From NCBI RefSeq assembly GCF_022539505.1, contig NC_061514.1, forward strand, positions 338,255,090 to 338,319,089: a stretch of DNA of 64,000 bases. The letters run 5' to 3'. The translations under genes were made by a program, and so were the position numbers. Numbering within the stretch: the stretch's first letter is position 1; every line of letters begins with the position of its first letter. This document shows, one piece after another, positions 23,641-34,841 of the stretch. Below the pieces are notes generated by a model, which ran no database searches, had not been told where the DNA came from, and worked only from the letters and a program-made list of their open reading frames with translations. This DNA comes from Lolium rigidum. Its lineage: Eukaryota; Streptophyta; Magnoliopsida; Poales; Poaceae.

Positions 23641-24169
23641 TGATGCGTGTAATTGACACGTCCGTTGGGAACCCCAAGAGGAAGGTGTGATGCGCACAGC
23701 GGCAAGTTTCCCTCAGTAAGAAACCAAGGTTTAATCAAACCAGTAGGAGTCAAGAAGCACGTTGAAGGTTGATGGCGGCGGGATGTAGTGCGGCGCAACA
23801 CCGAGATTCCGGCGCCAACGTGGAACCCGCACAACACAACCAAAGTACTTTGCCCCAACGAAACAAAGTGAGGTTTTCAATCTCACCGGCTTGCTGTAAC
23901 AAAGGATTAACCGTATTGTGTGGAAGATGATTGTTTGCAAGAAAACAAGAAAACAAGTATTGCGACAGATTTGTATTTCAAGTATAAAAGAATGGACCGG
24001 GGTCCACAGTTCACTAGAGGTGTCTCTCCCATAAGATAAAAGCATGTTGGGTGAACAAATTACAGTCGGGCAATTGACAAATAGAGAGAGCATAACAATG
24101 CACATACATGTCATGATAAGTATAGTGAGATTTAATTGGGCATTACGACAAAGTACATAGACCGCCATC
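23641..24169 (-). mobile_element. Athila solo LTR, 3' part (split by insertion)
   Basis: Minus-oriented LTR end (TGATGCGTGTAATTGACACG on the plus strand). It breaks at 24169 where a plus-strand Athila element begins, and its other part is at 30839-31895. The left flank TGCCT (23636-23640) repeats at 31896-31900, which identifies the two parts as one solo LTR with a 5-bp target duplication. Confidence 0.85.
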
Positions 24170-25769
24170 TGATACGTCTCCGACGTATCGATAATTTCTT
24201 ATGTTCTATGCCATATTATTGATGATACCTACATGTTTTATGCACACTTTATGTCATATTCGTGCATTTTCTGGAACTAACCTATTAACAAGATGCCGAA
24301 GTGCCGCTTGTCGTTTTCTGCTGTTTTTGGTTTCGTAAATCCTAGTAACGAAATATTCTCGGAATTGGACGAAATAAAGACCCGGGGGCCTATTTTGCCA
24401 CGAACCTTCCGAAGACCGAAGAGCATACGAAGTGGGGCCACGAGGTGGCCAAACCACAAGGCGGCGCGGCCAAGGAGGGACCCGCGCCGCCCTGTGGTGT
24501 GGGCCCCTCGTCGACCCTCCGACTCCGCCCTTCCGCCTACTTAAAGCCTCCGTCGCGAAACCCCCGATGCGGAAAAACCACGATACGGAAAACCTTCCGG
24601 AGACGCCACCGCCGCCAATCCCATCTCGGGGGATTCTCGGAGATCTCCTCCGGCACCCTGCCGGAGAGGGGATTCATCTCCCGGAGGACTCTACGCCGCC
24701 ATGGTCGCCTCCGGAGTGATGAGTGAGTAGTTCACCCCTGGACTATGGGTCCATAGCAGTAGCTAGATGGTTGTCTTCTCCTCATTGTGCTTCATTGTTG
24801 GATCTTGTGAGCTGCCTAACATGATCAAGATCATCTATCCGTAATACTCTATGTTGTGTTTGTCGGGATCCGATGGATAGAGAATACCATGTTATGTTAA
24901 TTATCAAGTTATTGCATATGTGTTGTTTATGATCTTGCATGCTCTCCGTTATTAGTAGAGGCTCTGGCCAAGTTGATGCTAGTAACTCCAAGAGGGAGTA
25001 TTTATGCTCGATAGTGGGTTCATGCCCGCATTGACACCTGGGACAAGTGACGTAAAGTTCTAAGGTTGTGTTGTGCTGTTGCCACTAGGGATAAAACATT
25101 GATGCTATGTCCGAGGATGTAGTTATTTATTACATTACGCACCATACTTAATGCAATTGTCCGTTGCTTTGCAACTTAATACCTGGAAGGGGTTCGGACG
25201 ATAACTCGAAGGTGGACTTTTTAGGCATAGATGCGAGTTGGATGGCGGTCTATGTACTTTGTCGTAATGCCCAATTAAATCTCACTATACTTATCATGAC
25301 ATGTATGTGCATTGTTATGCCTCTCTATTTGTCAATTGCCCGACCGTAATTTGTTCACCCAACATGCTTTTATCTTATGGGAGAGACACCTCTAGTGAAC
25401 TGTGGACCCCGGTCCATTCTTTAATATTGAAATACAAGTCTGCTGCAATACTTGTTTTACTGTTTTCTCTGCAAACAATCATCTTCCACACTATACATCT
25501 AATCCTTTGTTACAGCAAGCCGGTGAGATTGACAACCTCACTGTTTCGTTGGGGCAAAGTACTTTGGTTGTGTTGTGCAGGTTCCACGTTGGCGCCGGAA
25601 TCCCCGGTGTTGCGCCGCACTACATCCCGCCGCCATCAACCTTCAACGTGCTTCTTGGCTCCTCCTGGTTCGGTAAACCTTGGTTTCTTTTCGAGGGAAA
25701 ACTTGCCGCATTGCGCATCATACCTTCCTCTTGGGGTTGCCCAACGAACGTGTGAAATACACGCCATCA
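24170..25769 (+). repeat. 5' LTR of the non-autonomous Athila element
   Basis: 1600 bp, TGATACGTCTCCGACGTATC ... GTGAAATACACGCCATCA. Nearly the same as 29240-30838 by eye, with scattered single-base differences and small indels. Confidence 0.88.
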
Positions 25770-25780
25770 AGCATATTTTC

Positions 25781-25798
25781 TGGCGCCGTTGCCGGGGA
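25781..25798 (+). other. Primer-binding site, tRNA-Asp type
   Basis: TGGCGCCGTTGCCGGGGA, the Athila-lineage PBS complementary to the 3' end of tRNA-Asp, 11 bases after the LTR end. It is the best preserved PBS of the four Athila copies in the window. Confidence 0.85.
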
Positions 25799-26004
25799 GA
25801 TCAAGACACGCTGCAAGGGGAGTCTCCACTTCTCAATCTCTTTACTTTATTTTTGTCTTGCTTTATTTTATTTATTACTTTGTTTGCTGCATTATATCAA
25901 AACACAAAAAAATTAGTTGCTAGCTTTACTTTATTTACTATCTTGTTTGCTATACCAAAAACACAAAAAAATTAGTTACTTGCATTTACTTTACTTGATT
26001 CATC

Positions 26005-26648
26005 ATGTTTCCTTTTAATTTTACCACAAAAAACATACCGGTAGGACGTGGGTCTATCATTGGGAGAAACAATATAGAAGAATTCTTCGATCATGTTAGT
26101 ACCGTTGAAGATTTTGAAGATAGACACTTGGTAGAACTTGCTCCTACTTATGAAATTGCTGCTGCTGCTTTAGTTCGCATGTTGGAAACTAAATTTGTTA
26201 ATCTCAATCCTATAATCCAACACATGTTTCTTACACTTGGTGATTTGGAAGAGGGGAAAAGAAAGATTTTGTTTTAGAAACCCTTCTTAGAGAATTTGGT
26301 GGTCTAGCAAGAGAGGCTAGAAAGGTATTTGGTAAATTTAATATGCTTGGTTCTCATACTAATTTTGTTGGTCTCCTTGAAAAAATGGACATGGATAGAA
26401 TAAGGTACACTAATAATATTAATTATGGTGGGGAGATCAAAGCACCAATACCATGTAAACTCCTAGCTATGAATGATGCACTAGAACATAACTATGCTTG
26501 GCTTGTTCCCGAAAATTTGTTCGATGAGAGTAGCAAGCCCAAGACTAATGAAAAGGGAGACGCTGAAACTTATGTATCTAATATACTATGCATGGTTGAG
26601 AAAACTCCAAACCCCGCTGTAGATGCACCACCCTTTGATAACACTTGA
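26005..26648 (+). pseudogene. Family-specific ORF of the non-autonomous Athila, frameshifted
   Basis: Opens with MFPFNFTTKNIPVGRGSIIG at 26005 and runs to a stop at 26277. A single frameshift near 26260 would join it to the frame that ends ...TPNPAVDAPPFDNT at 26648, for roughly 214 residues in all. The product is acidic and Leu/Asn-rich and shows no Gag zinc knuckle, no Retrotrans_gag motif and no protease motif that I recognise. Its last residues (VDAPPFDNT) parallel the end of the gag-pro fragment at 15812 (VDASPLDNS), so it sits where gag-pol normally ends. Function is unknown. Confidence 0.55.
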
Positions 26649-29224
26649 GTTACACTTTCTGCGCCTAGCTGAAAGGCGTTAAAGAAAAGCGCTTATGGAA
26701 GACAACCCATGTTTTTACTACAGCATTTTTGTTTTATATTTGTGTCTTGGAAGTTGTTTACTACTGTAGCAACCTCTCCTTATCTTAGTTTTGAGTTTTG
26801 TTGTGCCAAGTAAAGTCTTTGATAGTAAAGTAAGTACTAGATTTGGATTACTGCGCAGTTCCAGATTTCTTTGCTGTCACGAATCTGGGACTACCTCCCT
26901 GTAGGTAGCTCAGAAAATTAAGCCAATTTACGTGCATGATCCCCAGATATGTACGCAACTTTCATTCAATTTGAGCATTTTCATTTGAGCAAGTCTGGTG
27001 GCCTAATAAAATCCATCTTTACGGACTGTTCTGTTTTGACAGATTCTGCCTTTTATTTTGCATTGCCTCTTTTGTTATGTTGGATGAATTTCTTTGATCC
27101 ATTAATGTCCAGTAGCTTTATGCAATGTCCAGAAGTGTTAAGAATGATTGTGTCACCTCTGAACATGTGAATTTTTATTGTGCACTAACCCTCTAATGAG
27201 TTGTTTCGAGTTTGGTGTGGAGGAAGTTTTCAAGGATCAAGAGAGGAGTATGATGCAATATGATCAAAGAGAGTGAAAGCTCTAAGCTTGGGGATGCCCC
27301 GGTGGTCCACCCCTGCATATTCTAAGAAGACTCAAGCGTCTAAGCTTGGGGATGCCCAAGGCATCCCCTTCTTCATCGACAACATTATCAGGTTCCTCCC
27401 CTGAAACTATATTTTTATTCCGTCACATCTTATGCACTTTGCTTGGAGCGTCGGTTTGTTTTTGTTTTTGTTCTGTTTGAATAAAATGGATCCTAGCATT
27501 CACTTTATGGGAGAGAGACACGCTCCGCTGTAGCATATGGACAAGTATGTCCTTAGGCTCTACTCATAGTATTCATGGTGAAGTTTCTTCTTCGTTAAAT
27601 TGTTATATGGTTGGAATTGGAAAATGCTACATGTAGTAACTCTAAAATGTCTTGGATAATTTGATGCTTGGCAATTGTTGTGCTCATGTTTAAGCTCTTG
27701 CATCATATACTTTGCACCCATTAATGAAGAAACACTTAGAGCTTGCTAATTTGGTTTGCATATTTGGTTTATCTAGAGTCTAGATAATATCTAGTATCGA
27801 GTTTTGAACAACAAGGAAGACGGTGTAGAGTCTTATAATGTTTACAATATGTCTTTTATGTGAGTTTTGCAGCACCGTTCATCCTTGTGTTTGTTTCAAA
27901 TAACCTTGCTAGCCTAAACCTTGTATCGAGAGGGAATACTTCTCATGCATCCAAAATCCTTGAGCCAACCACTATGCCATTTGTGTCCACCATACCTACC
28001 TACTACATGGTATTTATCCGCCATTCCAAAGTAAATTGCTTGAGTGCTACCTTTAAAATTCCATCATTCACCTTTGCAATATATAGCTCATGGGACAAAT
28101 AGCTTAAAAACTATTGTGGTATTGAATATGTACTTATGCACTTTATCTCTTATTAAGTTGCTTGTTGTGCGATAACCATGTTTTCTCGGGGACGCCATCA
28201 ACTATTCTTTGTTGAATATCATGTGAGTTGCTATGCATGTCCGTCTTGTCCGAAGTAAGAGAGATCTACCACCTTAATGGTTGGAGCATGCATATTGTTA
28301 GAGAAGAACTTTGGGCCGCTAACTAAAGCCATGAATCATGGTGGAAGTTTCGAGTTTTGGACATATATCCTCAATCTCATATGAGAATAATAATTGTTGC
28401 CACATGCTTATGCATTAAAGAGGAGTCCATTATCCGTTGTCCATGTTGTCCCGGTATGGATGTCTAAGTTGAGAATAATCAAAAGCGAGAAATCCAAAAT
28501 GCGAGCTTTCTCCTTAGACCTTTGTACAGGCGGCATGGAGGTATCCCATTGTGACACTTGGTTAAAACATGTGCATTGCAAAGATCCGGTAGTCCAAGCT
28601 AATTAGGACAAGGTGCGGGCACTATTAGTATACTATGCATGAGACTTGCAACTTGTAAGATATAATTTACATAACTCATATGCTTTATTACTACCGTTGA
28701 CAAAATTGTTTCATGTTTTCAAAATAAAAGCTCTAGCACAAATATAACAATCGACGCTTTCCTCTTTGAAGGACCATTCTTTTACTTTTGTGTGTAGTCA
28801 GTTCACCTATCTCTCTCCACCTCAAGAAGCAAACAATTGTGTGAACTGTGCATTGATTCCTACATACTTGCATATTGCACTTGTTATATTACTCTATGTT
28901 GACAATTATCCATGAGATATACATGTTACAAGTTGAAAGCAACCGTTGAAACTTAATCTTCCTTTGTGTTGCTTCAATGCCTTTACTTTGATTTATTGCT
29001 TTATGAGTTAACTCTTATGCAAGACTTATTAATGCTTGTCTTGAAGTACTATTCATGAAAAGTCTTTGCTTTATGATTCACTTGTTTACTCATGTCATTA
29101 CAATTGTTTTGATCGCTGCATTCATTACATATGTTTACAAATAGTATGATCAAGGTTATGATGGCATATCACTTCAGAAATTATCTTTGTTATCGTTTTA
29201 CCTCGCTCGGGACGAGCGAGAACT
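26649..29224 (+). other. Long non-coding 3' region of the Athila element
   Basis: About 2.6 kb without convincing ORFs between the coding part and the polypurine tract. It is homologous in inverted orientation to 13226-15811. It carries two upstream copies of the polypurine-tract word AAGCTTGGGGATGC (27284-27297 and 27342-27355). Confidence 0.7.
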
Positions 29225-29239
29225 AAGCTTGGGGATGCT
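29225..29239 (+). other. 3' polypurine tract
   Basis: AAGCTTGGGGATGCT directly abuts the 3' LTR start (29240). It primes plus-strand synthesis in LTR retroelements. Confidence 0.6.
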
Positions 29240-30838
29240 TGATACGTCTCCGACGTATCGATAATTTCTTATGTTCCATGCCATATTATTGATGATACCT
29301 ACATGTTTTATGCACACTTTATGTCATATTCGTGCATTTTCCGGAACTAACCTATTAACAAGATGCCGAAGTGCCGATTCTTGTTTTCTGCTGTTTTTGG
29401 TTTCAGAAATCCTAGTAACGAAATATTCTCGGAATTGGACGAAATAAAGACCCAGGGGCCTATTTTGCCACGAACCTTCCAGAAGACCGAAGAGCATACG
29501 AAGTGGGGCCACGAGGTGGCCAAACCACAAGGCGGCGCGGCCAAGGAGGGGCTCGCGCCGCCCTGTGGTGTGGGCCCCTCGTCAGCCCTCCGACTCTGCC
29601 CTTCCGCCTACTTAAAGCCTCCGTCGCGAAACCCCTGATGCGGAAAAACCACGATACGGAAAACCTTCCAGAGACGCCGCCGCCGCCAATCCCATCTCGG
29701 GGGATTCTGGAGATCTCCTCCGGCACCTCGCCGGAGAGGGATTCATCTCCCGGAGGACTCTACGCCGCCATGGTCGCCTCCGGAGTGATGAGTGAGTAGT
29801 TCACCCCTGGACTATGGGTCCATAGCGGTAGCTAGATGGTTGTCTTCTCCTCATTGTGCTTCATTGTTGGATCTTGTGAGCTGCCTAACATGATCAAGAT
29901 CATCTATCCGTAATACTCTATGTTGTGTTTGTCGGGATCCGATGGATAGAGAATACCATGTTATGTTAATTATCAAGTTATTGCATATGTGTTGTTTATG
30001 ATCTTGCATGCTCTCCGTTATTAGTACGGGCTCTGGCCAAGTTGATGCTAGTAACTCCAAGAGGGAGTATTTATGCTCGATAGTGGGTTCATGCCCGCAT
30101 TGACACATGGGACGAGTGACGAGAAAGTTCTAAGGTTGTGTTGTGCTGTTGCCACTAGGGATAAAACATTGATGCTATGTCCGAGGATGTAGTTATTGAT
30201 TACATTACGCACCATACTTAATGCAATTGTCTCGTTGCTTTGCAACTTAATACTGGAAGGGGTTCGGACGATAACCCGAAGGTGGACTTTTAGGCATAGA
30301 TGCGGTTGGATGGCGGTCTATGTACTTTGTCGTAATGCCCAATTAAATCTCACTATACTTATCATGACATGTATGTGCATTGTTATGCTCTCTCTATTTG
30401 TCAATTGCCCGACTGTAATTTGTTCACCCAACATGCTTTTATCTTATGGGAGAGACACCTCTAGTGAACTGTGGACCCCGGTCCATTCTTTAATACTGAA
30501 ATACAAGTCTGCTGCAATACTTGTTTTACTGTTTTCTCTGCAAACAATCATCTTCCACAGTATACATCTAATCCTTTGTTACAGAAAGCCGGTGAGATTG
30601 ACAACCTCACTGTTTCGTTGGGGCAAAGTACTTTGGTTGTGTTGTGCAGGTTCCACGTTGGCGCCGGAATCCCTGGTGTTGCGCCGCACTACATCCCGCC
30701 GCCATCAACCTTCAACGTGCTTCTTGGCTCCTCCTGGTTCGATAAACCTTGGTTTCTTTATGAGGGAAAACTTGCTGTTGTGCGCATCATACCTTCCTCT
30801 TGGGGTTGCCCAACGAACGTGTGAAATACACGCCATCA
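29240..30838 (+). repeat. 3' LTR of the non-autonomous Athila element
   Basis: 1599 bp, TGATACGTCTCCGACGTATC ... GTGAAATACACGCCATCA. It is followed directly by minus-oriented LTR sequence (ATGCCTAAAAAGTCCACC). Confidence 0.88.
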
Positions 30839-31895
30839 ATGCCTAAAAAGTCCACCTTCAGGTTATCATCCGAACCCCTTCCTGTATTAAGTTGTAAAAC
30901 AACAGACAATTGCATTAAGTATGGTGCGTAATGTAATCAACAACTACATCCTTAGACATAGCATCAATGTTTTATCCCTAGTGGCAACAAGCACATCCAC
31001 AACCTTAGAACTTTCACGTCACCGTCCCGGATATCAATGGAGGCATGAACCCACTATCGAGCATAAATACTCCCTCTTGGAGTTAAGAGCAAAAACTTGG
31101 CCGAGCCTCTACTAATAACGGAGAGCATGCAAGATCATAAACAACACATAGGTAATAACTTGATAATTAACATAACATGGTATTCTCTATCCATCGGATC
31201 CCGACAAACACAACATATAGTATTACGGATAGATGATCTTGATCATGTTAGGCAGCTCACAAGATCCAACAATGAAGCACAATGAGGAGAAGACAACCAT
31301 CTAGCTACTTGCTATGGACCCGTAGTCCGGGGGTGAACTACTCACTCATCACTCCGGAGGCGACCATGGCGGTGAAGAGTCCTCCGGGAGATGAATCCCC
31401 TCTCCGGCGAGGTGCCGGAGGAGATCTCCGAATCCCCCGAGATGGGATTGGCGGCAGCGGCGTCTCGATAAGGTTTTCCGTATCGTGGCTCTCGATGCCG
31501 GGGGTTTCGCGACGGAGGCTTTAAGTAGGCGGAAGGGCAACGCGGGGGCCACACGAGGGCCCCACACCACGAGTCGGCGCGGCCGGGGCCCGGGCCGCGC
31601 CGCCCTATGGTGGCGGCGCCTCGTGGCCCCACTTCGACTCCTCTTCGGTCTTCCGGAAGCTTCGTGGCAAAATAGGACCCCGGGCGTTGATTTCGTCCAA
31701 TTCCGAGAATATTTCGTTACTAGGATTTCTGAAACCAAAAACAGCAGAAAACGACAATCGGCACTTCGGCATCTTGTTAATAGGTTAGTTCCAGAAAATG
31801 CACGAATATGACATAAAGTGTGCATAAAACATGTAGATATCATCAATAATGTGGCATGGAACATAAGAAATTATCGATACGTCGGAGACGTATCA
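30839..31895 (-). mobile_element. Athila solo LTR, 5' part (split by insertion)
   Basis: Minus-oriented LTR that starts TGATACGTCTCCGACGTATC at 31895. Together with 23641-24169 it makes about 1586 bp, a nearly full 1.6-kb LTR. Right flank TGCCT (31896-31900) equals the left flank at 23636-23640. Confidence 0.85.
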
Positions 31896-32677
31896 TGCCT
31901 CTCCGCCCATGGAGGCGGTATCACAGGCTCAACGGGTCCGTCCGCGGGACACGACGAGACACTCAAGGTCCGCTGCCCCGCATCCAGATGGCGCGGAAGC
32001 GTAGCGTCCTCCGCCGCACCGTGCAGCTGCATATCGACCTCCGAAGTCGGCTGCTGCGACGAAGGTGGCGACATGGCCGGCTGCTGCATAGCCGGCCGGT
32101 GCATCGACCCCAATGCCATCAGGCCCGTGGTCAGCTGCAGCGACGCTGGGGTCACCGCGGCCGGCTGCTGCATGTTGTCGATAGGGACGCAGCGAGGCGC
32201 CTTCTGCACATCCATCACGGCCCGACCGAACCAGGCCCATCGACTTTGTGGCCCACTAGAGGAGGCCTCCAGTGCCGCATCCGCCGGTTTGAATCGCGGC
32301 TCGAGACCCGCCGCGATCAACGGCCGCACCGCCGGCTCCACGGCCGTCACCGAAGGCGAAGCTGCCGGCGTCGCCTCCACCACCACGCAAGGGCGAGCGG
32401 CGGCGGTGAAGATGACTCTGGAGCGATACGGGACCTGGTCGATCTCCCGTGATCGTATGCTGTTGTCGATAGGGACGCAGCGAGGCGCCTTCTGCACAGC
32501 CATCACGGCCCGACCGAACCAGGCCCATCGACTTTGCGGCCCACTAGAGGAGGCCTCCAGTGCCGCATCCGCCGTTTTGAATCGCGGCTCGAGACCCTCC
32601 GCGATCAACGGCCGCACCACCGGCTCCTCGGCCGTCACCGAAGGCGAAGCTGCCGGCGTCGCCTCCACCACCACGTG
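31896..32677 (-). pseudogene. LINE ORF1-like, middle piece with internal duplication
   Basis: Minus-strand frame open from 32677 to the LTR at 31895. It contains two direct copies of a 216-bp unit (plus 32461-32676 and 32173-32388). Each encodes VVVEATPAASPSVTA, then EPRFK.ADAALEASSSGPQ and QKAPRCVPIDN. After the second copy comes a Met/Gln/Pro-rich stretch. The frame joins precisely to 34846 upstream and to 23640 downstream when the two insertions and one TSD copy each are discounted. Identity as LINE ORF1 is inferred mainly from the C-terminal piece. Confidence 0.6.
32173..32676. repeat. 216-bp direct repeat (two copies, 288 bp apart)
   Basis: Copies 32173-32388 and 32461-32676 both begin TGTTGTCGATAGGGACGCAG and end CCTCCACCACCACG. 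They differ at only a few positions, so the duplication is younger than most of the surrounding decay. A 72-bp spacer lies between them. Confidence 0.9.
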
Positions 32678-33007
32678 TGGTAAGATCTGTGATCCTACCA
32701 GGCCGGTTACGTAGATTGTAGGGGTGGAAGTGTGCTGGATGAGGGAGAGGAAGGCGGCGCCGGCGGCTGGCCGCCGTCGCGAGGTTGGAGGAAGGCGGCG
32801 CAAGGGAAGAAGCGGCGGCTAGGGCAGGGAAGACCGACTCCTCAAGGAGTCGGCAATAACGATCTATAAGATCTGTTTATTGCTTGCCTTTCACGTAGCT
32901 ATTACAGGGATATAAATAGGCTAATAACCTAAAGATAAATGGGCTAAGCCCCTAATTTAGGCCCACTAATGGGCTTCTTCCTGCTATAAGATAAACCGGT
33001 CATAACA
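32678..33007 (-). repeat. 3' LTR of the gag-only element
   Basis: 330 bp; minus-strand start TGTTATGACCGG, end CTTACCA. Contains a TATA-like ATATAAATAGG (plus 32911-32921). Confidence 0.9.
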
Positions 33008-33062
33008 TTCCTCCCCGCCTTCTCAAACAGCTCGTCCTCGAGCTGGAAACTGCTGGCGGAAC

Positions 33063-34485
33063 TCATCCCGGAACGGCGTCGGCCTTGGAGACGGCAGCGT
33101 CAGCCAGCCCAGCTGTGACATCAGCCGCAACGTCGTCTACGGTCTCCAAGTAGAACAGGCGTGTACAAACGTGGCCCGGTACATAGAGCTCGTCGCAGTT
33201 GAAGCACAACCCTTTACGACGGCGCTCAAGTTGTTCGGCCGTGGTCAGCCGACGGAAAGGCCGCGTCATGGCTGGATCGGAGTGCCCCGCATGAGTCACG
33301 GCCGTGAGCGCCTGGCCTGGTGGTGTCGGTGGAGGGCGGGCGGCTGGCCGAACGTCGCCGGGCTGGGAAGGCCTGCTGCATGGCCCGCGCGCGCTGCTCG
33401 AAGGCGCGAGCGTAGTACATGGCCGACTGCAGGTCCTGGGGATCCCGCATCTCCACGTCGACGCGAATGTGGTCCGGCAGTCCGCCAATGAAGAGCTCGG
33501 CGCGCTGCTGCCCCGTCACACCGGACGCATGGCATGCGAGGGCCTGGAAGCGGTCGGCGAAGTCCTGCACCGTGGTGGCGAACGCCAAACGCCCAAGTTC
33601 CGCCAAGCGGCTGCCGCGGATTGGAGGGCCGAAGCGGAGAAGGCAGAGCTCACGGAACCGGTCCCACGGAGGCATGCCACCCTCGTCCTGCTCCAGGGAG
33701 TAGTACCACGTCTGGGCGGCGCCGCGGAGGTGGTACGAGGCGAGCCACGTCCGGTCCGAAGCCGTGGTGCGTCGTCCCCGGAAGAACTGCTCACACTGGT
33801 TGAGCCAGTTGAGGGGGTCCTCGACGCCATCGTACGTGGCGAATTCCAGCTTGGCGTAGCATGGGGGAGCGAGGCCGATGGCGCCCTGGGCGGGGTACTC
33901 CGCGCGACCAGCGGAAGGGTCGGCGAAGCGGGCGGGCGGCGGGTCCGGGAAGGACGGGCGCGGAGGGTCCCCGGCGGTGGTGTAGACGGGGGACGGCGCC
34001 GGTGCGGCCGAGTAGACGGGCGGGGGCTCCGTCGCGGTCACCCACGCCGGGAGTCGGGAGGGCGACGGCGGGAACTGGGCCCGCTGGATGGGCACACCCT
34101 GGGGCAGCGAGGCGAGGCCCGTGCTGGGGACCGGCTGCCAGGACGCCCACGGCGGCGGCGGCGGTGAGGCCGGGAGCGGAGCAGGCGCGCCCTGGCCGGT
34201 TAGGGCTGTCGGCGCGGCCGTGTAGGCGGCGAGGGGTGGCGATAGGGGCGGCGTGGTCATCCCCTGCGTACCGATGAGGTACAGGCGGATGCCCTGGACG
34301 GCGGTGGCGAGGTCGCGGATGGCCGTCGAAAGCTCTTGCTGCGAGAGGAGGGGGGCGGCGCCGGCGACATCTGCCAGGGGCGCCGCGACGCCCGTGGAGG
34401 GCGGCGGCAGGTGCGCGGCGGCGGAGGAAGCCGGCGGCGTCTCGGAGGCGGCGGCGGTGGCGGCGGTGGGCTGGCTCGAAGACAT
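33063..34485 (-). pseudogene. Chromovirus-type Gag (one frameshift)
   Basis: ATG at 34485 (MSSSQPTAATAAASE). A Pro/Ala-rich N-terminal third of about 200 residues is followed by a Retrotrans_gag domain (AKLEFATYDGVEDPLNWLNQ, RGAAQTWYYSLEQDEGGMPP, TTVQDFADRFQALACH, ELFIGGLPDHIRVDVEMRDP). Near 33360 the frame shifts by one base, and the alternative frame continues through TTAEQLERRRKGLCFNCDEL and YVPGHVCTRLFYLE. This is the Cys/His cluster found in this spacing in Reina/Tekay-type chromovirus Gag. It ends at a stop at 33063-33065. Capsid-type retroelement protein; probably not made intact. Confidence 0.8.
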
Positions 34486-34511
34486 GATCGTAGAGGTCTC
34501 TGATACCAAAT

Positions 34512-34841
34512 TGGTAAGATCTGTGATCCTACCAGGCCGGTTACGTAGATTGTAGGGGTGGAAGTGTGCTGGATGAGGGAGAGGAAGGCGGTGCCGGCGG
34601 CTGGCCGCCGTCGCGAGGTTGGAGGAAGGCGGCGCAAGGGAAGAAGCGGCGGCTAGGGCAGGGAAGACCGACTCCTCAAGGAGTCGGCAATAACGATCTA
34701 TAAGATCTGTTTATTGCTTGCCTTTCACGTAGCTATTACAGGGATATAAATAGGCTAATAACCTAAAGATAAATGGGCTAAGCCCCTAATTTAGGCCCAC
34801 TAATGGGCTTCTTCCTGCTATAAGATAAACCGGTCATAACA
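34512..34841 (-). repeat. 5' LTR of the gag-only element
   Basis: 330 bp, same as 32678-33007 except for one visible substitution. Flanked on the right by the target duplication ACGTG. Confidence 0.9.

Larger units (their letters stand above)
24170..30838 (+). mobile_element. Complete non-autonomous Athila element (6.67 kb)
   Basis: Two LTRs of about 1.6 kb (24170-25769 and 29240-30838), a canonical PBS (25781-25798), one short degenerate ORF region (26005-26648), a long non-coding 3' part and a polypurine tract at 29225-29239. There is no protease, reverse transcriptase, RNase H or integrase, so it depended on an autonomous relative. It sits inside the minus-oriented solo LTR (23641-24169 plus 30839-31895). 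Target duplication is not clean: compared with an intact LTR, about 11 bp of target sequence are missing at the junctions. Confidence 0.85.
32678..34841 (-). mobile_element. Gag-only, non-autonomous chromovirus-like LTR retrotransposon
   Basis: 2164 bp with two 330-bp LTRs (32678-33007 and 34512-34841) that I see differing at one base (plus 32754 C versus 34588 T). LTRs have TG...CA ends in element orientation and a 5-bp target duplication ACGTG (32673-32677 and 34842-34846). The PBS follows the 5' LTR (TTTGGTATCAGAG, initiator-Met tRNA type). The interior holds a gag, then jumps to what looks like the very end of a pol gene (QLEDELFEKAG near 33048-33016) and the polypurine tract (AGAAGGCGGGGAGGAA, minus strand). 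Protease, RT, RNase H and integrase have been deleted. It is one of the youngest insertions in the window. Confidence 0.9.

Noticed and set aside
22531..24726. Many 60-140 aa frames (Arg/Gly/Pro-rich) in the Athila LTRs
   Set aside because: The same frames recur on either strand in every LTR copy (17.9-19.4, 21.5-23.1, 24.2-25.8, 29.2-31.9 kb). They follow from the GC-rich LTR sequence and show no coding features.
31818..32714. 298-codon plus-strand frame opposite the LINE ORF1 piece
   Set aside because: It is the antisense shadow of the minus-strand ORF1 frame that continues across insertion sites. The plus-strand frame crosses an LTR boundary and a TSD, which a real gene would not.
33304..34167. 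287-codon plus-strand frame in the gag-only element
   Set aside because: Antisense shadow of the gag frame, which has Retrotrans_gag and Cys/His motifs.
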